Source of the DNA: Nitritalea halalkaliphila LW7
GTDB taxonomy: Bacteria > Bacteroidota > Bacteroidia > Cytophagales > Cyclobacteriaceae
Direction of reading: 5' to 3'
Assembly: GCF_000265075.1 (NCBI RefSeq)
Contig: NZ_AJYA01000042.1
Coordinates: forward strand, 1-57,086
DNA length: 57,086 nt
Shown one piece after another: positions 1-10,369 of this stretch. Both the position numbers and the translations under genes were made by a program. How positions within the stretch are numbered: the first letter of the stretch is position 1; each line of letters begins with the position of its first letter. Under the pieces are notes generated by a model. It was not told the DNA's origin and made no database searches. It was given only the letters and a program-made list of their open reading frames with translations.

Positions 1-205
1 TGACGCTCCTACGATTTGTTGTCCCTCTCGGGCGATGACGGCAAAGGCCCCTTTATCTTTTGCTTGATCTAAGGCATAGTCTAGACACTTCATAATATCA
101 GCATGTGCATCGCCATATTGATCTAAGTGCACAAAAAGGAAGTCTGCTATTTCCTTTTTGGATGTATGTAGCGTTATCTCGGGTAGAAAGTGTTTCTATT
201 TTCAT
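1..205 (-). CDS. GNAT-like acetyltransferase, N-terminal fragment (frameshifted, runs off window)
   Basis: The minus-strand ATG at 205-203 overlaps the stop of the symporter gene as ATGA, which suggests translational coupling. The first frame reads MKIETLSTRDNATYIQK and then meets a stop. In the next frame a clean sequence continues to the window edge, including DQYGDAHADIMKCLDYAL and AFAVIAREGQQIVGAS. Removing one base from the T run at 155-159 joins the two frames. The pattern, a short N-terminal strand, a helix, then a strand followed by a G-Q-Q-I-V-G turn, is typical of the first half of GNAT N-acetyltransferases, but the acetyl-CoA loop lies outside the window. The family call is therefore inference, and no substrate can be proposed. 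Confidence 0.5.
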
Positions 206-1635
206 GTATGTGTAGATTTAATATTCAACTGTTCGATTTTATAAACAAGCAAAAACGTTGCTAAAGAGGCCAATAAGCCGAAAAAATTTGGATCTAAGCC
301 CAAAGGAAGGTTTAAATCCAAATAAGCTAATGCAGCAGTACAGGTACCCCCTGTCAGCATGGCAGCGATGGCCGCCGAACTGCTGCGATAGGGCGTATAC
401 AGGCCAGCGATAATCGGCACCAGCAAGCCCGACACCATAAAGGCGTAGGAATAAAGCATGAGATCCAGCACATTCGTAGCGCGCAGCGCTATCAGTAGGG
501 CGATGGCTCCGAGCACAAGGGTAAAGACCATACCGATAAAGAGCTGCTGCCGTGTACTGAATTTTTTCAGGTAGGGGCCAAAGAGGTCCGTACTCAGGTT
601 ACCGGAGGCCGCCATAAGACAAGAGTCTGCGGTGGAAAGCACGGCAGAAAAATAAGCCGCCATCATCAGACCGAGTATTCCTGGGGGCAGAACGGTACGT
701 AGCAGCATGGGGAGTCCCATTTCAGGGTCGATATCCTCCACATCGAAGAGCAAAAGCCCTTGCTCATAAGCGACTTTGGCCAGCAGGCCTAACGCCACAC
801 CCATAAACGCCATGATCGGCCATTCGAAAAAACCCGCGATGAACCAGGCTTTCTTGGCACTTTTCACATCACGTGAAGCGAATATCCTTTGGTATAGCGT
901 CATTCCGATGAACCAAATCGGAATAATCGTGATGCCCCAGTTGGCGAGGTCCTGCCAACGCAGATTGGTTAGCGAAAAATACGCCTCAGGTAGTGTTTCG
1001 CGGATGGCTTCCCAGCCCCCTACATGAAAATAGGATACAGGAAGGCCGATACCAATAAAGCCAGCGAGCAGGATAATCCACTGAACAGTATCGGTATAGA
1101 TCACCGCCTTCAGCCCGCCGATTACGGTATAGACTACGGCGATGATGCCCATAAGCAACAGTGCCTGATTTAGGCTAATTTCTTCGAAGGTACCGGAGGC
1201 TAATTTGGCTCCGGCCAAAAGCTGGGAAGAGGTAAAGCCCAAATACCCGATCATGCAAATACAGGCGGCTACGCTAGCGACAGGACGCGAGAAGAGATAG
1301 TCGAAAATCTGGGGAAAGGTGTAAAATTTCTCGAATGCAGGGTCTGCTTTTACGCGGGGGATCAGGACAACGGCGGCAAGCCAGGCTCCCAAGAGTCCTG
1401 TAAAGAGCATCCAGCTTCCTGAAAGCCCCATAACAAAACCCAGTCCCCCTAGTCCTACGGAGAAACCACCGCCGACATCTGTGGCGACGACGGACAGCCC
1501 AATATGCCAGGGACCAATTTGGCGACCGCCGACGTAATAATCGTCTTGGTCTTTATTAGCCCGGAGGAAGTAGACCCCTACGCCGAGCATGGCGCACATG
1601 TATAGAATAAAAATACTTAAGTCAATCCAATGCAT
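202..1635 (-). CDS. Sodium:solute symporter (SSS family)
   Basis: A 477-residue polytopic inner-membrane protein with about 13 hydrophobic segments, the usual size and topology of the SSS family, which couples Na+ entry to uptake of sugars, amino acids, carboxylates or vitamins. The family signature DYYVGGR near residue 32 after the first membrane segment, the glycine-rich stretch TDVGGGFSVGLGGLG in the next segment, and a helix with STADSCLMAASG near residue 337 are visible. The substrate cannot be read from the sequence. Start chosen at the first ATG, which gives a normal N-terminus. Its stop overlaps the start of the GNAT-like gene downstream, so the two probably form one transcript. Confidence 0.9.
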   Translation of the reverse strand: MHWIDLSIFILYMCAMLGVGVYFLRANKDQDDYYVGGRQIGPWHIGLSVVATDVGGGFSVGLGGLGFVMGLSGSWMLFTGLLGAWLAAVVLIPRVKADPAFEKFYTFPQIFDYLFSRPVASVAACICMIGYLGFTSSQLLAGAKLASGTFEEISLNQALLLMGIIAVVYTVIGGLKAVIYTDTVQWIILLAGFIGIGLPVSYFHVGGWEAIRETLPEAYFSLTNLRWQDLANWGITIIPIWFIGMTLYQRIFASRDVKSAKKAWFIAGFFEWPIMAFMGVALGLLAKVAYEQGLLLFDVEDIDPEMGLPMLLRTVLPPGILGLMMAAYFSAVLSTADSCLMAASGNLSTDLFGPYLKKFSTRQQLFIGMVFTLVLGAIALLIALRATNVLDLMLYSYAFMVSGLLVPIIAGLYTPYRSSSAAIAAMLTGGTCTAALAYLDLNLPLGLDPNFFGLLASLATFLLVYKIEQLNIKSTHT

Positions 1636-1695
1636 ACGCTTACAAAACTATTTAGCCTCTCCTTTGCTGCTGTTAGGAGGCTTAGATGGATGGGC

Positions 1696-1726
1696 AAAAA
1701 AAAAGAGCCACGAGGGCTCTCTTTTT
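1696..1726 (-). terminator. Rho-independent terminator after sdhB
   Basis: Perfect 6-bp stem AGAGCC (1704-1709) / GGCTCT (1715-1720) with a 5-nt loop. On the minus strand it is followed by a run of nine T. It lies just downstream of the sdhB stop and separates the sdh operon from the symporter gene. A shorter T run follows on the plus strand. Confidence 0.8.
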
Positions 1727-1742
1727 CTATTAGAAAAGATAC

Positions 1743-2493
1743 TTATACGTTATTACTGCTCACTACTGCTGAGAAGTACTCACGGTTCATTCTGGCGATG
1801 TTCGTTAAGCTGATGCCTTTTGGACATTCTGCTGAACAAGCACCTGTGTTGGTACACGCGCCGAAGCCTTCTGCGTCCATCTGTGCGATCATCTTTTCTG
1901 CACGCTCCTTACGCTCTACTTGCCCCTGAGGCAATAGCGCAAGTTGAGAAATCTTAGCAGAGGTGAAGAGCATGGCGGATGCATTTTTACATGCGGCTAC
2001 GCAAGCTCCACAACCGATGCAAGTAGCTGCATCAAATGCTTCATCTGCAATTTTCTTAGGAATAGGAATCTCATTCGCGTCAGGTACACCTCCCGTATTT
2101 ACGGAAACGTAACCGCCCGCTTGAATGATACGGTCGAATGCGGAGCGATCTACTACGAGGTCCTTCATAACAGGGAATGCCTTTGCTCTCCATGGCTCGA
2201 TGGTGATGGTGTCGCCATCTTTAAACGAGCGCATGTGTAGCTGACAGGTAGTCGTCTGCTGAGGTCCATGAGGCTTACCGTTAATGTGAAGCGAACACAT
2301 CCCACAAATACCTTCTCGGCAGTCATGGTCAAAGTGTACGGGATCTTCACCTTTTTCAGAAAGCTCTTCGTTCAGTACATCGAGCATTTCGAGGAAGGAC
2401 ATATCTGCTGAGACTGCCTCCGATTTTATAGTCTTTAAAGGATCCATTCGCGGAAGGCCCCGACTGTCTCCATATTTTTAATGTTAAGTTCAT
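1743..2493 (-). CDS. sdhB: Succinate dehydrogenase iron-sulfur subunit (frameshifted near 2424)
   Basis: Electron-transfer subunit of complex II, carrying electrons from SdhA flavin to the membrane quinone site through three Fe-S clusters. Cluster ligands are visible in order: the [2Fe-2S] motif CREGICGMC with a later C, the [4Fe-4S] motif [12 protein letters not shown], and the [3Fe-4S] motif [14 protein letters not shown]. The true N-terminus [10 protein letters not shown] starts at 2493, 18 bases after the sdhA stop, in a different frame from the rest. The frames join around the run of four T at 2424-2427, so a one-base indel is inferred. With it repaired the protein is about 250 residues, normal for Bacteroidota. 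Last gene of the sdhCAB operon, followed by a terminator. Confidence 0.95.
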
Positions 2494-2511
2494 TGGTGTA
2501 AGGCTGGTTAA

Positions 2512-4446
2512 TTACTTGTAACTTCTTTGTGTCAACTTCACATTTTCGAAAACGAGCGGCTCTTTATGGAGGATTTCAGGAGCGTTATCACCTGTGTACT
2601 CCCAAGCGGCTACGTATGCGAAATTTTCATCATCACGTAAGGCTTCTCCCTCAGGAGTCTGATACTCCTCACGGAAGTGACCGCCACAAGATTCGTTACG
2701 ATTTAGCGCATCGTCGATCATCAGTTCACCTAATTCTAAGAAATCTGCCACGCGGTTCGCTTTTTCAAGCGACTGGTTGAGTTCTTCGTTCGTACCGATA
2801 ACTTTTACATCTTTCCAGAAGTCTGCGCGAAGTTCCTGAATCATTTTCTTCGCTTTTTTCAGACCTTCTTCTGTACGCGCCATACCACAGTAATCCCACA
2901 TGATTTTTCCTAATTTTTTGTGGAAGTAATCTACTGTCTTGGACCCTTTAATGGAGAGGAGCTTGTTTAAGCGATCTGTAACCTCTTTTTCTGCCGTCTT
3001 AAATGCCTCGTGATCGGTAGGCACTTTATCGTACGGAGTAGAAGCGAGGTAGTCACCGATAGTGTAAGGTATAACGAAGTAACCATCCGCTAAGCCTTGC
3101 ATAAGTGCCGAGGCTCCCAATCTATTCGCACCGTGATCAGAGAAGTTTGCTTCACCCAATGCATATAAACCAGGGATCGTCGTCATCAAGTTATAATCTA
3201 CCCATAATCCGCCCATCGTGTAGTGAACAGCTGGATAAATCATCATCGGCAGCTTGTACGGATTATCTCCCGTAATCTGCTGATACATGTCGAAGAGGTT
3301 TCCGTATTTTGCACGAATCGTATCTTCCCCATCACGTAGGATAGCATCGCGGAAATCTAAGAACACCGCTTCTCCTGTTTCATTTACACCACGGCCCTCA
3401 TCACAAACGTACTTCGCATTTCGCGAAGCCACGTCCCTTGGAACTAAGTTACCAAAAGAAGGATATTTACGCTCTAAGTAGTAATCGCGATCTTCTTCCT
3501 TGATATCGTTAGGAGAAATTTCGCCCTTACGTAATTTTTCCGCTATTTCTACCGTAGCAGGAACCCAAACTCGTCCATCGTTACGAAGGGATTCAGACAT
3601 AAGTGTAAGCTTAGACTGGTGATCTCCTGAAACTGGAATACAAGTCGGGTGAATCTGCGTATAACATGGGTTGGCCATGTAAGCTCCCTTTCGATGTGCT
3701 CTCCAAGCAGCTGTAACATTAGAACCCATCGCATTAGTAGATAGGAAGAATACGTTACCGTATCCACCCGTACACAGTAAGACGGCATGTGCGGAGTGTG
3801 ATTCGATAGCACCTGTAATCAGGTTACGCGTGATGATACCGCGCGCTTTGCCATCGACCTTCACCACGTCCAGCATTTCTGTTCTTGGGTAAAGCTTTAC
3901 TTTACCATTTGCTACCTGGCGGCTGAGGGCCGAGTAAGCACCTAAAAGTAGCTGCTGTCCCGTCTGCCCACGTGCATAGAATGTACGTGACACCTGTGCA
4001 CCTCCGAAAGAACGGTTAGCCAATAAGCCTCCATATTCGCGCGCGAATGGAACCCCTTGGGCTACGCACTGATCAATGATATTTACAGAGACCTCCGCTA
4101 AACGATATACGTTGGCTTCTCGTGCACGGTAGTCTCCCCCTTTAATCGTATCGTAGAAAAGACGGAAGATGGAATCACCGTCATTTTGATAGTTTTTGGC
4201 GGCATTAATACCACCCTGTGCGGCGATAGAGTGTGCTCTTCTTGGGCTATCCTGGAAGCAAAACGCTTTCACATTATACCCCAATTCAGCTAACGAAGCA
4301 GCCGCGGAAGCACCAGCAAGACCTGTCCCCACTACGATTACATCGTATTTCCTCTTGTTGGCCGGATTAACCAACTTACTGTTAAATTTATGCTTGGTCC
4401 ATTTTTCCGCTAATGGGCCACTCGGTATTTTAGCATCTAGCATCAT
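2512..4446 (-). CDS. sdhA: Succinate dehydrogenase flavoprotein subunit
   Basis: Oxidises succinate to fumarate and passes electrons to SdhB; peripheral on the cytoplasmic face of the membrane. The 644-residue product has the dinucleotide-binding motif [15 protein letters not shown] near residue 38, the FAD-attachment region [15 protein letters not shown] with the histidine that normally carries covalent FAD, the substrate-site sequence HPTCIP, and [19 protein letters not shown] in the C-terminal half of the FAD domain. This long form with the KWTKHK N-terminal extension is the Bacteroidota type. The frame is intact throughout. Middle gene of sdhCAB: 32 bases after sdhC and 18 bases before sdhB. 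Confidence 0.97.
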   Translation of the reverse strand: MMLDAKIPSGPLAEKWTKHKFNSKLVNPANKRKYDVIVVGTGLAGASAAASLAELGYNVKAFCFQDSPRRAHSIAAQGGINAAKNYQNDGDSIFRLFYDTIKGGDYRAREANVYRLAEVSVNIIDQCVAQGVPFAREYGGLLANRSFGGAQVSRTFYARGQTGQQLLLGAYSALSRQVANGKVKLYPRTEMLDVVKVDGKARGIITRNLITGAIESHSAHAVLLCTGGYGNVFFLSTNAMGSNVTAAWRAHRKGAYMANPCYTQIHPTCIPVSGDHQSKLTLMSESLRNDGRVWVPATVEIAEKLRKGEISPNDIKEEDRDYYLERKYPSFGNLVPRDVASRNAKYVCDEGRGVNETGEAVFLDFRDAILRDGEDTIRAKYGNLFDMYQQITGDNPYKLPMMIYPAVHYTMGGLWVDYNLMTTIPGLYALGEANFSDHGANRLGASALMQGLADGYFVIPYTIGDYLASTPYDKVPTDHEAFKTAEKEVTDRLNKLLSIKGSKTVDYFHKKLGKIMWDYCGMARTEEGLKKAKKMIQELRADFWKDVKVIGTNEELNQSLEKANRVADFLELGELMIDDALNRNESCGGHFREEYQTPEGEALRDDENFAYVAAWEYTGDNAPEILHKEPLVFENVKLTQRSYK

Positions 4447-4478
4447 ATCACTAATGGATTTATTACGCTTTTAATTAC

Positions 4479-5169
4479 TCAGGATAAACTTTGGATATAC
4501 ATCACCACAGGAATCGCAGCGAACAAGGTTGGGATTAAAATGGTAATCGCATATCCTACCTTTTTAATAACGGGAGAATACTTCACATGATTCAATCCAA
4601 GTGTCTGAAATGCAGAAGAAAAACCATGCGATAAATGAAAGGCCAGGAAGCCCATACAAACCACATAGAATAGCGCATAACCTACATTCTCATAAGAAGC
4701 CGCTACGATGGTGTACACGTCTTTAATGGTTCCAGACTCCTCATAGGTCACCATCGGCATCTCCCCGAATTTCACTTCATACCAAAAACCTCTTAGGTGT
4801 ACGAGGATGAAGAGAAGTAGAATCGTCCCCAGAAGCCCCATGTTGCGCGAAGCCCATGGACTATTCGAAGCACCGTTAGCCACCGCGTAACCCACAGGGC
4901 GCGCAGATTTGTTCTGTTTCGTCAGGATGGCAGAATAAACCACGTGCGCTGCGATGAAGACGAAATTTAATATAGAAACTACCCGAATTAACGGATTGTT
5001 CGCCATCAGTCTCAGCGTACAAATTAAAGGATTTGCCACCATCAGGTAAAAGTAACTGCAAATTTCCCGCTAGGTGCACAACGAGAAATAAAACGAGGAA
5101 TAATCCCGTGAGCGCCATTAATAATTTTCGGCCCAGTGTGCTGTTTAAGGTCTTGGATACCCAACTCAT
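4479..5169 (-). CDS. sdhC: Succinate dehydrogenase cytochrome b subunit (frameshifted near 5005)
   Basis: Membrane anchor of complex II, b558 type, in which one polypeptide with five membrane helices binds haem and quinone, so no separate SdhD is expected. The first frame runs from MSWVSKTLNSTLGRKLLMAL through VVHLAGNLQLL to GGKSFNLYA; the second frame continues with RLMANNPLIRVVSILNFVF and on to the end. Together they give about 230 residues with the histidines VVHLAGN, AAHVVYS, LVHLRGFW and LSHGFSSAF that are the expected haem-ligand candidates. A single-base indel near 5005 is inferred. First gene of sdhCAB, with a promoter-like element 57 bases upstream. Confidence 0.93.
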
Positions 5170-5225
5170 AAAGGAATTTTATTTTAGTGAAAACGATTTT
5201 GTATTAATTTGGTATACTTTTCGGC

Positions 5226-5256
5226 CAAATTTACGTTCGGAATCGTTAGTAAACAA
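5226..5256 (-). promoter_or_regulatory. Putative Bacteroidota-type promoter of sdhCAB
   Basis: On the minus strand TAAATTTG (5233-5226) matches the Bacteroidota -7 consensus TAnnTTTG exactly. A TTG at 5256-5254, 20 bases upstream of it, could serve as the -33 element. The distance to the sdhC ATG is about 57 bases. The match is by eye; no other evidence for a start site. Confidence 0.45.
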
Positions 5257-5421
5257 TCAATCTGCAAACGATTGAAACTATTTTAAAAGATTCTAAATAG
5301 ACATACCTGATTCTCGGATTTAAGTTTGATTCACCCCTAAATAACCATTATCTCCGTTTAGTTGTTTCATAGGAAAAAATAATTCAGCATATTGGTTCTT
5401 TATTTGTCCACCTTCGTATCC

Positions 5422-8211
5422 ATGCCCAAAAAAATGAAAGCGCTTTATCGATTTTTAGGAGTTTTCGGCTTATTTCTGCTCTTCCACCAAGCGGCACATG
5501 CCACCCATATCAGAGCTGGAGAAATTACCGCTGAGCGTGTTTCACCGCAAGCGCTAACGTTCCGCATCACCGTAGTGGGCTACACTGACACGCGATCCCA
5601 AGTGGTCTTCGGTCCAGGAGATATCGACTTCGGAGATGGTCGCGTCGAACGCCTAAACACTGAGGCTGATTTTAACGTCACACAGCCGCTCGGAAATCAG
5701 GTAGCTAAAAATACCTTTGTCATCACACACACCTATCAGGGGCCAGGTACCTATACGATTCGCTTCCGCGAATTTAACCGAAATGACCGCACCCTGAATA
5801 TGGATAATTCGGTAGAAACACCTTTTTACATCGAGACTCAAATCGTCATCGATCCATTTATCGGTGTGAACAGTTCGCCAGTTCTGACGATTCCGCCAGT
5901 GGATAATGGGGGTGTGGGCATTCGCTACATCCATAACCCGGGAGCCTTCGATCCTGACGGAGACTCTCTAGCTTATGAACTCACCGTGCCCCGCCAGGCC
6001 TTTCAGCGACCTGTAAATAACTTCCGAAGCCCTGCCTCCAGCGAATTTAGTTTTGCTAGAGAAGATGGCACCACGCCTCCCTTCTTGGAAATCGACGCTG
6101 TTACGGGTGACCTGATCTGGGATGCCCCGGGCCTTGCAGGCCAATATAATGTGGCCTTTAAAATAAAAGAATTTAGAAGACTCGCCGGTGAATGGGTCCA
6201 AATAGGCTATGTCGTACGCGACATGCAAATTATCATCGAAAATACCGACAACCAACGACCCGAGCTGATTCTACCTCCAGATATATGCGTGGTCGCTGGA
6301 ACCAAAATCGAAGAAATCATCCAAGGTATGGACCCTGATGGAGATCCTATTCGAATCGAACTTTTCGGGGATCCACTGGAAATTAATACCTCTCCAGCTA
6401 CCTTCTCCCCTCGGGATGTTTTTCAAGGAAGCCCTGGTATCGTAAACTTCGAATGGCAAACAGTATGTGCGCATGTGCGTGAATCTCCGTATCAGGTCCG
6501 CGTACGTATTACGGATCAGCCGCGCTCAGGACCTGCACTCGTAGATATTCAAACTATAAATATCCGTGTTATCGGACCTCCTCCGGTAATAGAAGATATC
6601 GAACAGAATCAAAATCGCTCCGTGACCGTCAACTGGGAACCCTATGCCTGTGTAAATAGTGCGGAACGTATGCAGGTATGGCGCCGTCTAAACAGCGACC
6701 CTTTCGAGCCAGACTCTTGCGAAACAGGTATCCGAGAGGGCTTTGACTTAGTCGGTTCTGTGGCCGTGGGCCAAACAAGCTTTCTAGACGATAACTTTGG
6801 CCAAGGGCTAGACCCCGGAAACACGTACTGCTACAGACTCGTGAGTACATTCCCCGCACCACGGTTCGGAAATAGTATCGTGTCTAATGAGTTCTGCATC
6901 ACAGTAGATGTGGATGTACCCCTTATCACGAACGTTACTGTGGAGGCTACCGACACCGAAAATGGTGAAATCCTCGTGCGCTGGACACCCCCTTATGATA
7001 TAGACCCTGTAGAATTCCCGGGGCCTTTTACCTACGAGCTAATTCGCAGTAATAACTTCACAGGAAATACGAACAGAACCTCCCTGATTACCACCTCGGA
7101 TACTGTCTTTACGGATACGGGCATAAATACCGAAAATCTCGTGTACAACTACCGCGTGCTTCTTCGTCAAGGAAATACACTGATCGATAGTTCCAGTACG
7201 GCGAGTTCGGTACGCTTATCTCCTATTATTATAAATGAGGCGATTGAGCTTAACTGGAACTTTGAGGTGCCGTGGAATAATAGACTATCCGAATTCACCC
7301 ACCTTGTTTTCCGAAATCGCACCGACCCTGCACAGGAGGACGTAGATAATTTCGAACTTATCGCAGAGATTAATCCGGCTACGGGCAGTTTTACCTTCTT
7401 AGATGATGGCTCCTTTAATGGTGTTCCATTAAATAGGGATACCGAGTACTGCTATTTCGTGGAAACCAGAGGCGCCTATGACGTAGATTTAGTACCGCGG
7501 CCGCTTGTAAACCGCTCGCAACTCGTCTGTGCCCGCCCAGATGATGACCGACTGCCCTGTCCACCTACCCTCACCTTCACCGGGCCCGACTGCGCGGACT
7601 TTTTGGCCGACAGGCCCTGTGGCTTCGCTAATTTCGAACATAACCTAAGCTGGGAGCCAGACTTCGGAGGTGTCTGTGATGATGAACTGAATGCTTTCCG
7701 ACTTTATTTTAGCGAAACAGGAGCTGAAGGTACCTTCGAAGTGGTGAGAGACTTCGGCGCCTTCGAGCGCAATGGCACCATCCGAGAGCTTACCACCTTT
7801 AAAGGGTGCTACTTTATTACCGCCATCGACAGATCTGGCAATGAAAGCGCGCCGAGTAACATCGTCTGCGTGGATAACTGTCCGAACTACGAACTGCCGA
7901 ATGTCTTTACGCCGAATGGAGACGGCACAAATGAGACATTTATGGCATTCGATAATCCATTCGCACGCTGTCCGCGATTCGTGGAATCAGTGGAGATATT
8001 TATCGTGAACAGATGGGGCGTAGAGGTCTTCCGCTATAACAGCCTGACAGCACCTGAGAACGATATCTTTATCCGCTGGGATGGACGTGACAGAAATGGA
8101 AACGAATTGCCGGCAGGCACCTATTTCTACAGTGCTAACGTTCGCTTCGATGCGCTAGACCCCAACCTGAGGCAGCAGCAGCTGCGCGGAACCGTACAAA
8201 TTATACGTTGA
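5422..8211 (+). CDS. Large secreted protein with gliding motility-associated C-terminal (T9SS) domain
   Basis: About 929 residues from the ATG at 5422, chosen because a clear Sec signal peptide follows at once: MPKKMKALYRF, then a hydrophobic core and cleavage near AAHATH. The body is a string of beta-rich PKD or fibronectin-III-like segments (for example DPDGDSLAYEL and DPDGDPIRIEL, each followed by a domain of about 90 residues). The last roughly 95 residues carry the CHU_C / gliding-motility C-terminal signature: NVFTPNGDGTNETF, then FIVNRWGVEVF, WDGRDRNGNELPAGTYFY and GTVQIIR. That domain is known to direct export and cell-surface attachment through the type IX secretion system. Many paired cysteines fit an extracellular protein. 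Role likely adhesion or surface structure; ligand unknown. Divergent from sdhC; the DCC protein starts 3 bases downstream. Confidence 0.88.
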   Translation: MPKKMKALYRFLGVFGLFLLFHQAAHATHIRAGEITAERVSPQALTFRITVVGYTDTRSQVVFGPGDIDFGDGRVERLNTEADFNVTQPLGNQVAKNTFVITHTYQGPGTYTIRFREFNRNDRTLNMDNSVETPFYIETQIVIDPFIGVNSSPVLTIPPVDNGGVGIRYIHNPGAFDPDGDSLAYELTVPRQAFQRPVNNFRSPASSEFSFAREDGTTPPFLEIDAVTGDLIWDAPGLAGQYNVAFKIKEFRRLAGEWVQIGYVVRDMQIIIENTDNQRPELILPPDICVVAGTKIEEIIQGMDPDGDPIRIELFGDPLEINTSPATFSPRDVFQGSPGIVNFEWQTVCAHVRESPYQVRVRITDQPRSGPALVDIQTINIRVIGPPPVIEDIEQNQNRSVTVNWEPYACVNSAERMQVWRRLNSDPFEPDSCETGIREGFDLVGSVAVGQTSFLDDNFGQGLDPGNTYCYRLVSTFPAPRFGNSIVSNEFCITVDVDVPLITNVTVEATDTENGEILVRWTPPYDIDPVEFPGPFTYELIRSNNFTGNTNRTSLITTSDTVFTDTGINTENLVYNYRVLLRQGNTLIDSSSTASSVRLSPIIINEAIELNWNFEVPWNNRLSEFTHLVFRNRTDPAQEDVDNFELIAEINPATGSFTFLDDGSFNGVPLNRDTEYCYFVETRGAYDVDLVPRPLVNRSQLVCARPDDDRLPCPPTLTFTGPDCADFLADRPCGFANFEHNLSWEPDFGGVCDDELNAFRLYFSETGAEGTFEVVRDFGAFERNGTIRELTTFKGCYFITAIDRSGNESAPSNIVCVDNCPNYELPNVFTPNGDGTNETFMAFDNPFARCPRFVESVEIFIVNRWGVEVFRYNSLTAPENDIFIRWDGRDRNGNELPAGTYFYSANVRFDALDPNLRQQQLRGTVQIIR

Positions 8212-8214
8212 TGC

Positions 8215-8625
8215 ATGGCCCTTAAAGACAGGTACCATATCGTTTTATTCGACGGCGTCTGCAACTTATGTAACAGCGCCGTCGACTTCATTATCCGGAA
8301 AGACCGTGGAGCTTATTTTAAAGTGGGGGCTTTGCAAAGCGAGGCAGGCAAGGAAGTCCTAGCTGAATTTCAGGTGAAGGAAGATTATTTAGACTCGCTC
8401 ATCTACATCCATCAGGATAAAATCTACTACCGCAGTCGCGCAGCACTGGAAATTAGCAGAAAGCTGTCTGGCCTTTGGCCTTTGGCCTATGGCCTAATCG
8501 TGATTCCCGCCTTTATCCGTGACCCGATATACGACTGGATCGCCAGAAATCGCTATAAATGGTTCGGAAAAAGAGAACTATGTCGCTTTCCCACAGAAGA
8601 AGAGCGTGCGAAATTCTTAGATTAA
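8215..8625 (+). CDS. DCC-family thiol-disulfide oxidoreductase-like protein (DUF393)
   Basis: 136 residues with the family hallmark DGVCNLCNSAVDFI near residue 14, giving the Asp-Cys-Cys (DCC) name, plus the conserved RSRAALEI and the C-terminal IYDWIARNRYKWFGK segment. The two cysteines form a CxxC pair, so a redox role is usually presumed, but biochemical function of the family is not settled. Starts 3 bases after the T9SS cargo gene, so co-transcription is likely. A second ATG at 8211 overlaps the upstream stop and could also be used. Confidence 0.85.
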   Translation: MALKDRYHIVLFDGVCNLCNSAVDFIIRKDRGAYFKVGALQSEAGKEVLAEFQVKEDYLDSLIYIHQDKIYYRSRAALEISRKLSGLWPLAYGLIVIPAFIRDPIYDWIARNRYKWFGKRELCRFPTEEERAKFLD

Positions 8626-8704
8626 GCATGTTTTTTCTAATTTTTAGGTAACATAAAGTCCACTAAGTGCGTAGAGTAAGTTGTCAACCTTAACTTACAT
8701 TTTA

Positions 8705-9298
8705 ATGAAAGCACAAACTTTAGAAACGCAGAAGGCGCTGAGCCCTGATGCTGCATTACAGTTATTAAAGGAGGGTAATGCACGTTTTGTACAGAACCAA
8801 AAAGCGGACAGAAACCTTTTGGAGCAAGTTCAAGACACTGTGGGCGGTCAGTACCCTTTTGCTGTAGTATTAAGTTGTATCGATTCCCGTACTAGCTCTG
8901 AGTTGGTGTTCGACCTAGGTATCGGGGACATCTTTAGCGCCCGTGTAGCAGGTAATGTAGTAAACGATGACATCTTAGGCAGCATGGAGTATGCGGTAAA
9001 ATATGCTGGCTCCAAGCTTGTGGTAGTGCTCGGTCACACGAAGTGTGGTGCAGTGGGTGCCGCTTGCCAGGATGTAAAAGATGGAAACATCACTACATTA
9101 TTAGAAAAAATCAAGCCAGCCATCGGCAGAAGCAATCCTGAGGATGCAGATGCAGTAGCAGGTGAAAATGTACGCGTGATGATCGAAGAAATCAGAAATC
9201 GCTCTGAGATCATCGCGAACGCGGAGGCTTCCGGCAGCATCAAAATCGTCGGTGGTATGTACGATATCTCAACGGGTAAAGTAGATTTCTACTCCTAA
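8705..9298 (+). CDS. Beta-class carbonic anhydrase
   Basis: Interconverts CO2 and bicarbonate in the cytoplasm, supplying bicarbonate for carboxylations. Zinc ligands of the beta class are visible: CIDSR near residue 58 (Cys plus the Asp-Arg dyad) and HTKC near residue 110 (His and Cys). The product is 197 residues from the ATG at 8705; an in-frame TTG at 8681 would add eight residues but the MKAQTLETQ start fits the family better. It has its own upstream gap of about 80 bases and is followed by a strong terminator, so it is probably a single-gene transcript. Confidence 0.92.
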   Translation: MKAQTLETQKALSPDAALQLLKEGNARFVQNQKADRNLLEQVQDTVGGQYPFAVVLSCIDSRTSSELVFDLGIGDIFSARVAGNVVNDDILGSMEYAVKYAGSKLVVVLGHTKCGAVGAACQDVKDGNITTLLEKIKPAIGRSNPEDADAVAGENVRVMIEEIRNRSEIIANAEASGSIKIVGGMYDISTGKVDFYS

Positions 9299-9320
9299 GC
9301 GTACGGAACCTCACCCAATT

Positions 9321-9347
9321 AAAAGGCCAGCAATGGCCTTTTTTTTT
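9321..9347 (+). terminator. Terminator after carbonic anhydrase
   Basis: AAAAGGCCA (9321-9329) pairs with TGGCCTTTT (9334-9342) around a 4-nt loop and runs into nine or more T. It lies 22 bases after the stop. Confidence 0.85.
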
Positions 9348-9378
9348 ATATATTTGACGCTCTAAACACAGATTCCCT

Positions 9379-10253
9379 ATGAAAGCATACATTTTCCCCG
9401 GTCAGGGCGCCAGTTTCCGGGCATGGGCAAGGAACTCTATGAAGCACATGAAAGCGTGCGTACCTTATTCAAACAAGCAGACGAGCTTCTCGGATTTTCG
9501 CTCACTGCTACCATGTTCGAGGGAACGGCAGAGGCCTTAAAGCAAACGAAAGTCACGCAGCCTGCTGTTTTTTTACACAGCGTAGCCGCCGCACTGACAC
9601 TACCGGAATTTAAACCTGAAATGGTGGCTGGACACTCTCTTGGGGAATTTTCAGCACTGACAGCTGCTGGTGCATTGCGCTTCGAAGATGCGCTCTCTTT
9701 AGTCTACCAGCGGGCCCTCGCCATGCAGGAAGCCTGTGAAATTAACCCCTCCGGAATGGCCGCGATTTTAGGCCTCGAAGACACGAAAGTAGAAGAAATT
9801 TGTGCTCAAATCGATGGCATTGTGGTGGCGGCCAACTATAACTGCCCGGGTCAGCTGGTGATTTCTGGCGCGAATGAGGCGGTAGCTGCCGCCTGCGAGG
9901 CACTGAAGGCAGCTGGTGCCAAAAGGGCCCTCCCGCTCCCTGTAGGGGGCGCTTTCCACTCTCCCCTTATGGCTCCCGCACAGGAAAAACTCGAGCGCGC
10001 CATCGAAAAAACGACCTTTCATACGCCCACTTGTCCGATTTACCAAAACGTAAGTGCGCAGGGAACTACGGATATCGCCATCATTAAAGAAAACCTGAAG
10101 GCGCAGTTAACAGGTCCTGTACGCTGGACACAGTCGGTACAGCAGATGATCGCGGATGGAGCCACCTCCTTCACCGAGTGCGGTCCTGGAAATGTACTGC
10201 AGGGCTTGGTGAAAAAAATCGACCGCCAAGCGAGCACTTCAGGCGTGGCTTAA
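9379..10253 (+). CDS. fabD: Malonyl-CoA:ACP transacylase (frameshifted near 9410)
   Basis: Transfers malonyl from CoA to acyl carrier protein, supplying fatty-acid elongation. The ATG at 9379 starts MKAYIFPGQGA, the usual FabD N-terminus, then the frame breaks; the next frame continues GMGKELYEAHESVRTLF to the end. A missing C in GCCAG at about 9410 restores GQGAQFPGMGKE. The active-site serine is in GHSLGE, the catalytic histidine in GGAFHSPLM, and the substrate arginine region is near MQEAC. About 291 residues, family-normal. Followed by a terminator; convergent with folK. Confidence 0.95.
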
Positions 10254-10309
10254 ATTAGGCGATTCGCTCCTAAACGCTTACACGGAGGACACCGCAGCCC
10301 TCTTCCATT

Positions 10310-10343
10310 CAGCTTCCTCTCCTAGGGGAAGCTGTTTTGTTTT
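10310..10343 (+). terminator. Terminator after fabD
   Basis: CAGCTTCC (10310-10317) and GGAAGCTG (10327-10334) form a perfect 8-bp stem with a 9-nt loop, followed by TTTTGTTTT. A second small palindrome TTTGCGC/GCGCAAA follows at about 10345-10360 with no clear role. Confidence 0.75.
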
Positions 10344-10369
10344 CTTTGCGCCAGCGCAAAAACAAAGCC

